Position numbers and translations under genes: made by a program. A stretch of 64,000 bases of DNA from Tautonia marina (GTDB lineage Bacteria > Planctomycetota > Planctomycetia > Isosphaerales > Isosphaeraceae): assembly GCF_009177065.1 (NCBI RefSeq), contig NZ_WEZF01000018.1:86489-150488 (forward strand), written 5' to 3'. How positions within the stretch are numbered: position 1 is the stretch's first letter; each line of letters starts with the position of its first letter. Shown here one piece after another: positions 16,232-25,462 of the stretch. The notes beneath the pieces were generated by a model. It worked only from the letters and a program-made list of their open reading frames with translations, made no database searches and had not been told where the DNA came from.

Positions 16232-18268
16232 ATGTGTGGCATCGCTGGCGCCGTGGATCTGACCGGAGCTCGTCGCACCTTCCCGCTCGATCGAGCCGTG
16301 GCCATGACCCGGGCGATCGAGCATCGGGGACCGGACGCGGAAGGGATTCACCGCGAACCGGGGGTGTTCCTGGGGGCCAGGCGGTTGTCGATCGTCGATC
16401 TCGACGGCGGCTTTCAGCCGATGGCGAATGAAGACGGCTCTATCTGGGTCGCCTTCAACGGCGAGCTGTACGACGACGACCTCCTGAGGCGCGACCTGAT
16501 CGCCCAGGGGCACCGACTCCAGTCACGATGCGACACGGAGATCTGGGTCCACCTGTTCGAAGACTACGGCGAGGGAGCCTTCCGCACCGCCAAGGGGCAG
16601 TTTGTCGTCTCGCTCTGGGACCGCAACCATCGGACCGTGCACCTGGCTCGTGATCGCGTGGGCATCTGCCCCTTGTTTTATGCCGAGCGGGATGGCTGGC
16701 TGCTTTGGGGCTCGGAGATCAAGGCCCTGCTGGCGTCGGGGCTAGTCGATCCGATCCCTGATCCGAAGGGGCTGGACTCCTTCTTCAACACCTTCTCAGC
16801 GAGCATCCAGCGCACCTGTTTTCGAGACGTTCATCTCTTGCCCCCCGGACATTTCTTGCGGGTCGACGCGGAATCGGGGCGTAAGCATGTCGTGTGCTAC
16901 TGGGATCTGGAATTCCCCGATGCGGGCGAGGAGCGACGAGAAGACAACGTCGAGGGGCTGATCGAGGAATTCGAAGGGTTGATCCGCAACGCCGTCCGCC
17001 GCCGATTGCGCGGGGATGTGCCGGTGGTCAGCTACATCAGCGGTGGCCTCGATTCGGCCATCGTGCTGGGCGTGGCCGGGCAGGAGCGGGGCACCCCCCT
17101 GCCCTCGTTTTCGGTCGCGCTCGACCGCGCCGGTCCAGACGAACGGACCAAGGCGAGCGAGGCGGCGGCCGGGGTGGGATCTCCGTTGACGCTGGTGGAA
17201 ATGTCGAAGGCTCGGATCGCCGAGACGTATCCCGAGCTGATCGTCGCCGCCGAGATGCCGGTGATGGATACCGCCTGCGCCACCTTGCTTCGCCTGGCGC
17301 AATCGGTGCATCAAAACGGCTACAAAGTTGCCCTGACCGGCGAGGGGGCCGACGAGGCGATGGCCGGCTATCCGTGGCACCGAATGCACGCCATGCGCGA
17401 TCGCTTCAAGGCCCGATGGGGAGAAACCCTCCCCCGGATCGGCCGAGAATGGTTCCTGAACCGCATCTCGACCGACCCGAGAGCGCGCAATCCGAGGTTC
17501 CCGGTTCGCGGGGCTCGGGTCGCGCAGCAAGAACTTTATGACATGCTCGGGCAATCGCGTGCTCGCGTTTATTCGGAGTCGATGTGGTCGTCCCTTGAGG
17601 GATATAGTGCCTACGGCGAGGACATGGGGATTGCTCACGATCGCTTCGGGCACTGGCACCCGCTGCATCAATCCCTGTACCTCGGATACAAGGTCATGCT
17701 GCCCGGCCTGCTGCTGGCCGGAAAGGGTGACCGAGTGGCGATGAACGCCTCGGTCGAGACGCGGTATCCCCTGCTCGATGAAGACGTGACCGCCTTCTGT
17801 GCCGCCCTGGCCCCGGAATACAAGCTGCGCGGCAAGACGGATAAATGGCTGCTCCGCCAGGTCGCTCGGCGCGTCTTGCCGAGCCCGATCGGCGAAAAAA
17901 CCGCGAGCCGACCGAAGGAGATGTTCCGCGCCAGCCTGTCGAGGACCTTCCTGGGCCCGCACCGGCCGGGATGGGTTGACCAGTTGCTCAGCCCCGAATC
18001 GCTCCGCCGAACCGGATTCTTTGATGCCGAGGCCGTCGCGGCGGAAGTCGCCCGACGCCGGTGGTTCCCCCGAGTGACCCCGAGGCAAGGGGGGATGGAC
18101 CTGAGCTTGACGATGGTCGTGGCCACGCAGCTCTGGCATCACACCTATTGCGGTGGGGGACTCTGCGACCTGCCGACGTGGTCGGCCCCGACCATCAGCC
18201 GGGCGGATCTGGCGATTCCGGATGCCTCGGTGTTTGCTTCCCACGCGGCGGCGGCGGCCAGCGCCTGA
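16232..18268 (+). CDS. Asparagine synthetase (glutamine-hydrolysing) family protein
   Basis: A 678-residue class II glutamine amidotransferase plus synthetase. MCGIAGA puts the catalytic Cys2 directly after the start Met, which fixes the start at 16232; GAGG lies upstream. The glutaminase domain keeps RGPD and the NGELYD loop; the synthetase domain keeps the ATP-pyrophosphatase P-loop SGGLDS and the GEGADE motif. It may make asparagine or amidate another carboxylate, for instance in cell-surface polymer synthesis, as many of these paralogs do. The long C-terminal region with CGGGLC is not typical of AsnB. A second, clearly different paralog is at 56.8 kb. Confidence 0.9.
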   Translation: MCGIAGAVDLTGARRTFPLDRAVAMTRAIEHRGPDAEGIHREPGVFLGARRLSIVDLDGGFQPMANEDGSIWVAFNGELYDDDLLRRDLIAQGHRLQSRCDTEIWVHLFEDYGEGAFRTAKGQFVVSLWDRNHRTVHLARDRVGICPLFYAERDGWLLWGSEIKALLASGLVDPIPDPKGLDSFFNTFSASIQRTCFRDVHLLPPGHFLRVDAESGRKHVVCYWDLEFPDAGEERREDNVEGLIEEFEGLIRNAVRRRLRGDVPVVSYISGGLDSAIVLGVAGQERGTPLPSFSVALDRAGPDERTKASEAAAGVGSPLTLVEMSKARIAETYPELIVAAEMPVMDTACATLLRLAQSVHQNGYKVALTGEGADEAMAGYPWHRMHAMRDRFKARWGETLPRIGREWFLNRISTDPRARNPRFPVRGARVAQQELYDMLGQSRARVYSESMWSSLEGYSAYGEDMGIAHDRFGHWHPLHQSLYLGYKVMLPGLLLAGKGDRVAMNASVETRYPLLDEDVTAFCAALAPEYKLRGKTDKWLLRQVARRVLPSPIGEKTASRPKEMFRASLSRTFLGPHRPGWVDQLLSPESLRRTGFFDAEAVAAEVARRRWFPRVTPRQGGMDLSLTMVVATQLWHHTYCGGGLCDLPTWSAPTISRADLAIPDASVFASHAAAAASA

Positions 18269-18278
18269 TGCGGTCGGC

Positions 18279-18686
18279 TCAGATCCGATCCCACACAACC
18301 GGCTGATCGTGGGCAATCGCCTCGGTCAGGCAACGGATCAGGGCGACGAGGGCGGCATCGACCTCGTCGCCGGGCTCGGTTGGGCCTCGGGCGAACCGAT
18401 CGCGGAGCAATCGGAACGCGGCCAAGGTTTCGGCCGGGTCGTTGAGCACGGATCGCCCGACTTCGGGATCAAACAGCCCTCGGTCGGCGATCCAGTCGCT
18501 CAAGAGCTTCAGTCGCTTGATCCGACGGTCGCACCACCAGAGATCATGCAGGCCGCGCAGGATGACATCGAACGTACCGTACCAGAGGGCGACCGGCGTG
18601 GGGTCGTCGTCTCCTGCGGAAACGCGGACGCCGGGAGCACCGGGGCGGCCGAAATCGTCGGGATCGTCGTCGATCATGACACGCAT
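18279..18686 (-). CDS. Hypothetical protein, small, acidic N-terminus
   Basis: A 135-residue protein of unknown family. Start ATG 18686 has GGAGA close upstream; a second ATG is at 18677. The frame stays open for 67 more residues, but that part is a translation of a REP-like repeat and is not coding. The N-terminus is Asp-rich (MRVMIDDDPDDF); the core is helical with aromatic clusters (LWYGTFDVILRGLHDLWW). No signal peptide or membrane segment. It converges on the asparagine synthetase (11 bases between stops). Confidence 0.6.
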   Translation of the reverse strand: MRVMIDDDPDDFGRPGAPGVRVSAGDDDPTPVALWYGTFDVILRGLHDLWWCDRRIKRLKLLSDWIADRGLFDPEVGRSVLNDPAETLAAFRLLRDRFARGPTEPGDEVDAALVALIRCLTEAIAHDQPVVWDRI

Positions 18687-18741
18687 CGTCTCCGCGGGCG
18701 ATTCGCACGAGGATCGAGATTCCTGCACCCTCGGCCCACTC

Positions 18742-18786
18742 AGCCGGCCTTCGGCCACCCTCTCCCCCGCAGCAGGGGAGAGGGTA
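18742..18786. repeat. REP-like palindromic repeat, copy 1
   Basis: Contains CCGGCCTTCGGCCACCCTCT followed by CCCC (18745-18768), which recurs in inverted orientation at 23017-23040. The part ACCCTCTCCCC forms an 11-bp perfect stem with GGGGAGAGGGT around CGCAGCA. It lies between two same-strand genes. Confidence 0.75.
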
Positions 18787-18820
18787 GAAAACCGGGATCG
18801 CATCAACACAACCACACAAC

Positions 18821-20875
18821 TCAACGGCCGGCAGCAGCCTCGGTGGCAAGGGCGTCGGCGGAGTGGCCGAGGGTGGTCCAGGCCCATCGGAACAGGTTGC
18901 GGGCGTCGGTGTAGCGGGCATCGGCCGAGGTGCTGCCGAGGACGACGGTAATCACCTGGTCATCGCCTCGCGAGCCTCGGGCGACGAGGCAGGCACCGGC
19001 GGCGCTGGTGGTGCCGGTCTTCACACCGTCATATCCCTCTGTTGGCAAGAGTCGATTGGTGTTCCGCCAGACGACGTTGCGAGGCGTGTCGTCGGTGTCG
19101 AACAGGGTGCAGCCGCGCTGCCGGGTGGAGACGATCTCGGCGAACCGTTCGTTCTCCAGGGCGACCCGAGCCAGTCGGGCGAGATCCAGGGCACTGGCAT
19201 GGTGTCCTGGAGCCGTCAGACCGTGGGTGTTGGCGAAGCGGGTTTCGGCCAGTTCCAGCTCGATCGCCAGGCGGTTCATGGAGGCGACGAAGCGAGGAAG
19301 GGGATCGACCTCGTTCGGGTCGTCTTCGATGGGACCGAGTCGGGCGCCGAAATGCTCGCCGAGGGCAACAGAGGCATCGTTGCCGGATGGGAGCATCAGG
19401 CCGTAGAGCAGTTCGCGGACGGTCAGACGCTCACCGGCGCGGACGCCGGCGGTCGATCCGGTCGTGCGGTCGGCCCGCTCGGAGAAGGTGACGACCTCGT
19501 CGAGGATGCCCGGGTCTTCCTCGGCCAGGCGGAGGACAACCAGAGCGGTCATGATCTTGGTGGTACTGGCCATGTCGAGCGCCGTGTCTTCGTTTGCGCC
19601 GCCGAGCAGCTCGCCGGAGTCGGCGTCGATGATAGCCCAGGCCTTCGCGGTGACAAAGGGAGGGCCGTCGATCGGGTCGGGCTCGGCCTTCTCCTCGACC
19701 TGGTTGTTGACTTCCTCGGGAGAGGGGACGGGCGGGTCTTCGAGCGGTTCGGTGCCGAGAGCCGCGAGGGTTTCCGGGTCGGCATTGCCGCTGGTGGGCA
19801 GATTGCGGAGCTTCTGGAAGCGGAGGAGGGCCGACTGAGTCGCCGGGCCGAAGTCGCCATCGACCGAGAGGCCGGGGGAGGGATCGAGCGCGGCGTTCAA
19901 ACGGCGCTGGAGTGCCTCGACGGCCGAGCCGTTGGCGCCGAATCGGATCGTCTCGGGAGCGTCGTCGGTGTCTTCGGTCTCTTCCGGCAAGCGGTTGAAG
20001 TGGTCGTACACTTCTCGAGCGACGCGGGCAATCAGGCGTTCGGCGGCGTTGTCCTCGGTCCAGCGGGTGTCTTCGTTCTCGGAGGTCAGGACGCAGAGAG
20101 CAACGGGGCCACCGGGGGTTTCGATGATTCCGGCCGAGGTGCGAACCTGGTTCACCGCCCCGGTCTTGTGCGCCACCTTCGTGCCGGAGGGGAGAAAGCG
20201 CTTGAACAGTTTGTCATCCTGGCAGTTGAGCAGATGTTCGTACATTTGCTCGGAGGCGTCAGCGCTGACGAGTTCGCGGGCGTGAAGCTGTTTGAGCAGG
20301 GTGATCATTTCGTCGGCCGTGGTGCTGCCGAGGCCGAACTCGGGGCTGCGGTCGGGGAAGACGGAGGTATCGCGGCGGTAGACCTTTGAGTGAAGCTTCG
20401 TGTTCGGCAGGCCCATGCGCTCCATCGTGTCGGCGGTTGATTTCAGGCCGATGGCGTCGGCCACGAGGTTCGTCGCGGTGTTGTCGGAGTAGGCGATCAT
20501 CAGGCGGATCGCGTCGCGGAGCGGAAACGAGGCCCCCGCAGAGAAGTGGTACGTCAAGACTCCCGAGCCGGGGACCTTGTCCTCTTCGGTCAGGGTGACC
20601 GGATCGTTCAGATCGAGCCCGTCCTCAGCGGCCTGGCGGTAGGCTTCGACCATGACGGGGAACTTGATCAGGCTGGCCGTCGGCATCGGACGCTCGGCGT
20701 CCTTGCGATAGGTTTCGCCCGACTCCAGGTGCTCGACCGCGACGGAGACCTTCCCCTGGTGCGACTGGAGCAGCGGGTCCAATCGCTCATCGAGCGACGT
20801 TTGCGCGTGGAGACAGGGACAGATGGCCAGCAGCAGGACGACACCCGCGGGCGTCAGGGGGGCGCATCGAATCAT
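18821..20875 (-). CDS. Fusion: class A beta-lactamase-like / PG-binding / DD-carboxypeptidase
   Basis: A 684-residue exported protein. Residues 1-24 are a signal peptide ending LHA-Q. Residues ~28-295 form a class A serine beta-lactamase fold: S68-x-x-K71, S130-D-N132, K237-T-G239. The omega-loop Glu/Asn motif (ExxLN) is not visible, so fast deacylation is doubtful. Residues ~310-374 are a PG_binding_1 domain (GSAVEALQRRL, VDGDFGPAT). Residues ~405-670 are a D-alanyl-D-alanine carboxypeptidase of the PBP5 (S11) type: S437-T-T-K440, S497-G-N499, K619-T-G621. Two penicillin-recognising domains and a wall-binding module in one chain imply action on peptidoglycan peptides in the periplasm. Start chosen for the signal peptide; ribosome site is weak. 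Confidence 0.9.
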   Translation of the reverse strand: MIRCAPLTPAGVVLLLAICPCLHAQTSLDERLDPLLQSHQGKVSVAVEHLESGETYRKDAERPMPTASLIKFPVMVEAYRQAAEDGLDLNDPVTLTEEDKVPGSGVLTYHFSAGASFPLRDAIRLMIAYSDNTATNLVADAIGLKSTADTMERMGLPNTKLHSKVYRRDTSVFPDRSPEFGLGSTTADEMITLLKQLHARELVSADASEQMYEHLLNCQDDKLFKRFLPSGTKVAHKTGAVNQVRTSAGIIETPGGPVALCVLTSENEDTRWTEDNAAERLIARVAREVYDHFNRLPEETEDTDDAPETIRFGANGSAVEALQRRLNAALDPSPGLSVDGDFGPATQSALLRFQKLRNLPTSGNADPETLAALGTEPLEDPPVPSPEEVNNQVEEKAEPDPIDGPPFVTAKAWAIIDADSGELLGGANEDTALDMASTTKIMTALVVLRLAEEDPGILDEVVTFSERADRTTGSTAGVRAGERLTVRELLYGLMLPSGNDASVALGEHFGARLGPIEDDPNEVDPLPRFVASMNRLAIELELAETRFANTHGLTAPGHHASALDLARLARVALENERFAEIVSTRQRGCTLFDTDDTPRNVVWRNTNRLLPTEGYDGVKTGTTSAAGACLVARGSRGDDQVITVVLGSTSADARYTDARNLFRWAWTTLGHSADALATEAAAGR

Positions 20876-21155
20876 GGCAAGGAAATCTCTGGGGGGCGTC
20901 GGAATGGGATCGAGCCGCCGCCGCATGATCCGCCGATCCGGGTTGATCCTGCGCGGGAGAGGTGAGCGGCGATCCCGCCATCGTGGCGAATCGAAGGACG
21001 TGACGCAATCGGTCAGACGGGATCGAGGCCGAGCGATCGGCGAGGGTCCGGCGGCGAAGCCGTGGGCATGGGGGACGATTCCGCGTAGAATCGTTCTCAA
21101 ATCGCCCGCTCCGGTTGACCCGTTGCACCGCAAAGGCCCCAGGGAGCCCGACCGC

Positions 21156-22958
21156 ATGAACCCTTGGCGATCCGAGACGATCGCGGCGTCTGCCCTGATC
21201 GCGTTCTCTCTTCTGTTGCTCGTTCCGCCGGTCAGCATCGCGGGGAATCCTCGGGAGGGCGACCCGTCCGATCCGTCGACCTCGGCTCCGGAGTTGCGCT
21301 GGCGAGAACCCGTCGCGCTGGCCGTTTCCCCCGAGGGATCATGGCTTTACGTGGCGAACCGAGGCAGCGGAACCGTCTCGGTCATCGACACGCAACGGTT
21401 CGTGGTCGCTCACGAGGAGCCGGTTGGTGCCGCCCTTTCCGCCCTGGCGGCGACGCCGGATGGCCGGTTTCTGCTGGCGGTCGATGAGGAGAAGGACGAG
21501 GCCGTCTTGATGACAGTCGAGGGGCCAAGCCTCTCGGTCGTCGATCGCCTGACGATCGCGGACACGCCGGTGGGAGTGGCGATCGAGCCGGATAGCGCTC
21601 GGGCGTTCGTCGCGTCGCTCTGGTCGAGAACACTGACGATCCTTGAGATGAGCGAGGCGGATCGGCCGTTGCGGGTGGGGCACACGGTCGGGTTACCGTT
21701 CGAGCCGAGGAACGTGCTGACGATCGGGGACGGTCGTGTGGTCGTGGCCGACGCGTTCGGCGGGCATCTGGCGGTGGTGGACGGGAACGCCGGAGCGGTG
21801 GAGTCGATCCGGGAACTGCCTGGGCACAACATCCGAGGCATGGTGCAAAGCATTGAGGGGGATCGGCTCCTGATCACCCATCAGATTCTGAATCGGTCGG
21901 CACGCACCGACATGAATGATATTCACTGGGCCGGATTTATTGGCAGCATGTTGCGGACGATTCCGATGACGGCCCTGCTCGACCCGGATGCCGACCTGCA
22001 CGCGGCGAGCACCCGTCAGCACCTGAGCGATGTGGGGGACGGCGCGGGGGACCCGAACGGCGTGCTGGCGATTCCGGGAGGGCGGATCGCCGTGGCTCTG
22101 GGCGGAGTCAACAGGGTCGCGTTCGGCCCCGAGGGGAGCTCGATTGGGCAGCGGGTCACGGTCGGGCGTCGGCCGGTGGCGATGGTCCGGCTGCCGAATT
22201 CCGATCAGATTGCGGTGGCCAATGCCTTCGGCGATTCGGTTTCGATCGTCACCCTGGCCTATGGATCGAAGCCGGTATCGATCTCCCTCGGCCCGGTCCC
22301 CGAGCCCGACCCGGTTCGCCTGGGCCGCTTGCGATTTTATGACGCGAGCCTCTCACACGACGGCTGGATGAGTTGCCATAGTTGCCACACCGACGGCCAC
22401 GCCAACGGCCAGATGGCCGACACGCTCGGCGATGATTCGTACGGGACCCCGAAGCGCACCCTCTCGTTGCTGGGCGTCGGTGAGACGGAGCCCTGGGCAT
22501 GGGACGGGGGAATCGAGGTTCTGGGAGACCAGATCAAGAAGTCGGTTGCCTCAAGCATGAGGGGGTATCCGCTCTATGACGACGAGGCGACGGAAATCGA
22601 AGCCTTTCTCCGATCGTTCGGCCCTCCCCCTGCCCTGACCCCTCCGGAGCATCCTTCGTACGACGCCGAGGCGGTCGCCCGGGGGGCGAATCTGTTCCGC
22701 TCCTTACGGTGCGACCGCTGCCACACGGCGCCGGTTTATACCTCGGCCCAGGTGTACGACGTGGGCCTGAGCGACGAGCAAGGCCAGACCGCGTTCAACC
22801 CGCCGTCGCTCCGAGGGGTTGGCCGACGGCGACTGTTCTTTCACGACGGACAGGCAAACAGGCTCGAAGACGTCTTCACAGAACATGAGCATCAACTTGA
22901 GGAACCGCTCAGAGGGGAAGACCTGGCGGATCTGATCGCGTTTTTGAAGAGTCTTTAA
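21156..22958 (+). CDS. YVTN-type beta-propeller / di-haem cytochrome c
   Basis: A 600-residue exported protein with an N-terminal signal segment (residues ~8-29). Residues ~45-385 are repeated beta-propeller blades of the YVTN type (GSWLYVANRGSGTVSVIDT). The C-terminal part carries two haem-c sites, C407-x-x-C-H411 and C519-x-x-C-H523, resembling the cytochrome c peroxidase/MauG branch. It is probably a periplasmic redox protein; the substrate is unknown. Start ATG 21156 has GGGAG ten bases upstream. It is divergent from the beta-lactamase-like fusion, with 280 bases between starts. Confidence 0.87.
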   Translation: MNPWRSETIAASALIAFSLLLLVPPVSIAGNPREGDPSDPSTSAPELRWREPVALAVSPEGSWLYVANRGSGTVSVIDTQRFVVAHEEPVGAALSALAATPDGRFLLAVDEEKDEAVLMTVEGPSLSVVDRLTIADTPVGVAIEPDSARAFVASLWSRTLTILEMSEADRPLRVGHTVGLPFEPRNVLTIGDGRVVVADAFGGHLAVVDGNAGAVESIRELPGHNIRGMVQSIEGDRLLITHQILNRSARTDMNDIHWAGFIGSMLRTIPMTALLDPDADLHAASTRQHLSDVGDGAGDPNGVLAIPGGRIAVALGGVNRVAFGPEGSSIGQRVTVGRRPVAMVRLPNSDQIAVANAFGDSVSIVTLAYGSKPVSISLGPVPEPDPVRLGRLRFYDASLSHDGWMSCHSCHTDGHANGQMADTLGDDSYGTPKRTLSLLGVGETEPWAWDGGIEVLGDQIKKSVASSMRGYPLYDDEATEIEAFLRSFGPPPALTPPEHPSYDAEAVARGANLFRSLRCDRCHTAPVYTSAQVYDVGLSDEQGQTAFNPPSLRGVGRRRLFFHDGQANRLEDVFTEHEHQLEEPLRGEDLADLIAFLKSL

Positions 22959-22980
22959 GGACCGTTCTCGCGCCCCCGGC

Positions 22981-23050
22981 ACTGCCCCCTCACCACGGCC
23001 CTCGCCCCCGATTAGGGGGGAGAGGGTGGCCGAAGGCCGGATGAGGAGGT
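22981..23050. repeat. REP-like palindromic repeat, copy 2
   Basis: The 24-base core at 23017-23040 is the exact reverse complement of 18745-18768. The preceding CCCTCGCCCC can pair with GGGGAGAGGG. It lies 60 bases after the cytochrome gene stop and may also slow or end that transcript. Confidence 0.75.
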
Positions 23051-23162
23051 CAGCCAGGGTGAATCGCGAAAAACTTCACTTAATTTCATGTTTTGATTCG
23101 CACTGATCATCCTTCCGTGGCTCGCCCCTCTTCGTTTCTCTTGCACGTTGACAAAGGCACCC

Positions 23163-24917
23163 ATGATGCACAGCAATTGCGGTGAACTGGCTGGGGATGA
23201 CGTTCGATCCGAAGGTGAGGGGCGAGGAGGGTTGCATCGCCGGGCCGTCCTGAAAGCGCTGGGGGCGCTCGGGATCGGCTCGGCGACGTTTCATCGGGCG
23301 CTGGCGGCGGGGGTGGGAGAGGGAGTGATGGTCACTCCCGAATTGATCGCCCAGGCCGAGTGGATTTCCGGACTGGCACTGAACGACGATGAGCGGGCGA
23401 GCATCTCCAATGCCCTGATGCGGGCGCTGGCCGATTTCCGGCAACTGCGGGCCGTGCCGGTCGATTACGACGTGCCCCCGGCCCTGACCTTCCTGCCAGA
23501 CCCGGACCTGCGCCCCGCGGCCGAGATTCGCCGCAATCAGGCCGAGCCGAGCGAATGGCACACCCTTGAGCGGCCGGCATCGGACGAGGACCTCGCCTTC
23601 CTGCCCGTGACCGAACTGGCCAGCCTGATCCGATCGCGGAAGGTCTCGTCGATCGAACTGACCGAGCTGTATCTTGAGCGGCTCAAGCGGTTCGATCCGA
23701 TGTTGAAGTGTGTCGTCACGCTGACCGAGGAAACCGCTCGGGAACAGGCCCGGCGCGCCGACGCGGAACTGGCCGCGGGACAGTACCGAGGCCCCTTGCA
23801 CGGCGTTCCCTGGGGGGCCAAGGATTTGATGGCCTACCCCGGTTATCCGACGAGCTGGGGAGCGCCGCCGTTTAAGGATCAACAGCTCGACACCAAAGCG
23901 ACCGTGGCCGCCCGATTGGAGGAGGCGGGGGCGGTGATGGTGGCCAAGCTCTCGCTCGGCGCGCTGGCGATGGGAGACCGCTGGTTCGGCGGTCGGACCA
24001 ACAGCCCCTGGGACCCGAGGCGGGGATCGAGCGGCTCGTCGGCCGGGTCGGCGTCGGCTTCAGCGGCGGGCCTGGTCGGGTTCGCAATCGGCAGCGAAAC
24101 GCTCGGCAGCATCGTCTCGCCGTGTCGCGCATGTGGTGCCTCGGGGTTGCGGCCGACGTTTGGCAGGGTGAGCCGACACGGCTGCATGACCCTGTCGTGG
24201 ACGATGGACAAGGTCGGCCCGATCGCCCGATCGCTCGAAGACTGTGCCCTGATCCTCGACGCAATTCACGGTTCGGACGGGTTTGACTCGGGCGCCATGG
24301 ACCAGCCGTTTGCCTGGCCACCCAAGGTCAGCCTACCCAAACTGCGGGTCGGCTACCTTGAGGATCCGGAACGTTCGGCCGACGATCGACCGGAACTGGC
24401 GATCTTGCGAGACCTGGGGGTCACCCTTGTCCCCATCGCCCTGCCCGACCAGTACCCGACGTCGAGCATTACCCTGATGCTCGGCACCGAGGCGGCCACG
24501 GTCTTCGATGCCTTGACGCGGGCGAGCATCACCGAGGGGCTCAATAGCTGGCCGATCACCTTCCGGCGCGGGCAGTTTATTCCGGCCGTCGAGTACCTGC
24601 GCGCGGCCCGGGTCCGCACCTTGCTCATGCGAGCCATGGCTGAACTAATGGAGACGGTCGATCTGTACGTCTGCGACGCCGACGACCTGGCCTTGACCAA
24701 TCTGACCGGCCACCCGACGGCAGTGCTTCCCTTTGGGATGAAGGACATCGACGGTCGAGACGGCCCCGGCTCGATCACCTTCACGGGCCGACTGTACGAC
24801 GAGACAACATTGCTGGCGGTCGCCTCGGCCTTTCAACTCCGATCGGGCGACCATCTGCGACGGCCTCCGCTCGAACAGTTCCTCGCCGAGTTCTCCGCAG
24901 AGGAGGAGACCTCGTGA
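23163..24917 (+). CDS. Amidase-signature family hydrolase, Tat-exported
   Basis: A 584-residue enzyme. A twin-arginine signal is present (R26-R27-AVLKALGALG). The amidase signature follows: the catalytic Lys region GVPWGAKDLM, the Ser-rich loop RRGSSGSSAGSASA, and the nucleophile strand GSETLGSIVSP, where the usual TGGS is LGS. This retains the Ser-cisSer-Lys layout. It would hydrolyse an amide outside the cytoplasm; the substrate is unknown. An unusual ~100-residue helical N-terminal segment precedes the catalytic domain. ATG 23163 was preferred over the upstream TTG 23148 because AAAGG lies in front of it. Confidence 0.88.
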   Translation: MMHSNCGELAGDDVRSEGEGRGGLHRRAVLKALGALGIGSATFHRALAAGVGEGVMVTPELIAQAEWISGLALNDDERASISNALMRALADFRQLRAVPVDYDVPPALTFLPDPDLRPAAEIRRNQAEPSEWHTLERPASDEDLAFLPVTELASLIRSRKVSSIELTELYLERLKRFDPMLKCVVTLTEETAREQARRADAELAAGQYRGPLHGVPWGAKDLMAYPGYPTSWGAPPFKDQQLDTKATVAARLEEAGAVMVAKLSLGALAMGDRWFGGRTNSPWDPRRGSSGSSAGSASASAAGLVGFAIGSETLGSIVSPCRACGASGLRPTFGRVSRHGCMTLSWTMDKVGPIARSLEDCALILDAIHGSDGFDSGAMDQPFAWPPKVSLPKLRVGYLEDPERSADDRPELAILRDLGVTLVPIALPDQYPTSSITLMLGTEAATVFDALTRASITEGLNSWPITFRRGQFIPAVEYLRAARVRTLLMRAMAELMETVDLYVCDADDLALTNLTGHPTAVLPFGMKDIDGRDGPGSITFTGRLYDETTLLAVASAFQLRSGDHLRRPPLEQFLAEFSAEEETS

Positions 24918-25066
24918 GCGGAGAAGGCCAAGCGGCACCGGTCGTGATTTGATCTGTGCCTTTGGCCTCAGGCCCCGTCAACGACGAGGTCGCCCACACC
25001 ACGCACCGACACGACTCGCGGCCTGCCGAATCACCTTCCACTGCCCCCTGAGCGCCCCAAGGACCC

Positions 25067-25462
25067 ATGGAAACCTCGATCGAGATCGTCGTTCGCCCAA
25101 CGGAAATCGACGTGAACGGCCATGTGAATAACGGAAAATACGTCGATTACCTGGAGTGGGGCCGAGAAGACTGGTACGAGCAGCACGGGCTCGACTACGA
25201 CACCTTGCTGGGGCTCGGAGCGATCACGGTCACGGTCAACCTGAACCTGAATTTTCGCAAGGAGTGCCGTCAGGGGGAGCGGTTGACCATCGTGACCCGG
25301 CCCGAGCGGCTCGGCCGGACCAGCTTCGCGCTTCGGCAGGAAATCCGGAAGGCAGACGGAACCATCGCCGCCGATGCGGTCGTAACACTCGTGACCATCG
25401 CCCCCGAGTCCCGCACGAGCCGTCCCGTTCCGGCCCCGCTTGCGGACCACTTCACCTCGTGA
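25067..25462 (+). CDS. Acyl-CoA thioesterase, hot-dog fold (YbgC/FadM type)
   Basis: A 131-residue 4HBT-family protein. The signature EIDVNGHVNNGKYVDYLEW contains the Asp of the YbgC/FadM active site, followed by the long hot-dog helix. Such enzymes cleave acyl-CoA or 4-hydroxybenzoyl-CoA-like thioesters in the cytoplasm. Length is normal. It follows the amidase by 149 bases on the same strand; an operon is possible but not shown. Confidence 0.92.
   Translation: METSIEIVVRPTEIDVNGHVNNGKYVDYLEWGREDWYEQHGLDYDTLLGLGAITVTVNLNLNFRKECRQGERLTIVTRPERLGRTSFALRQEIRKADGTIAADAVVTLVTIAPESRTSRPVPAPLADHFTS

Noticed and set aside
18687..18887. N-terminal extension of the hypothetical protein at 18.3-18.7 kb
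   Set aside because: The extension is a translation of the REP-like repeat, so the later ATG with GGAGA was used.
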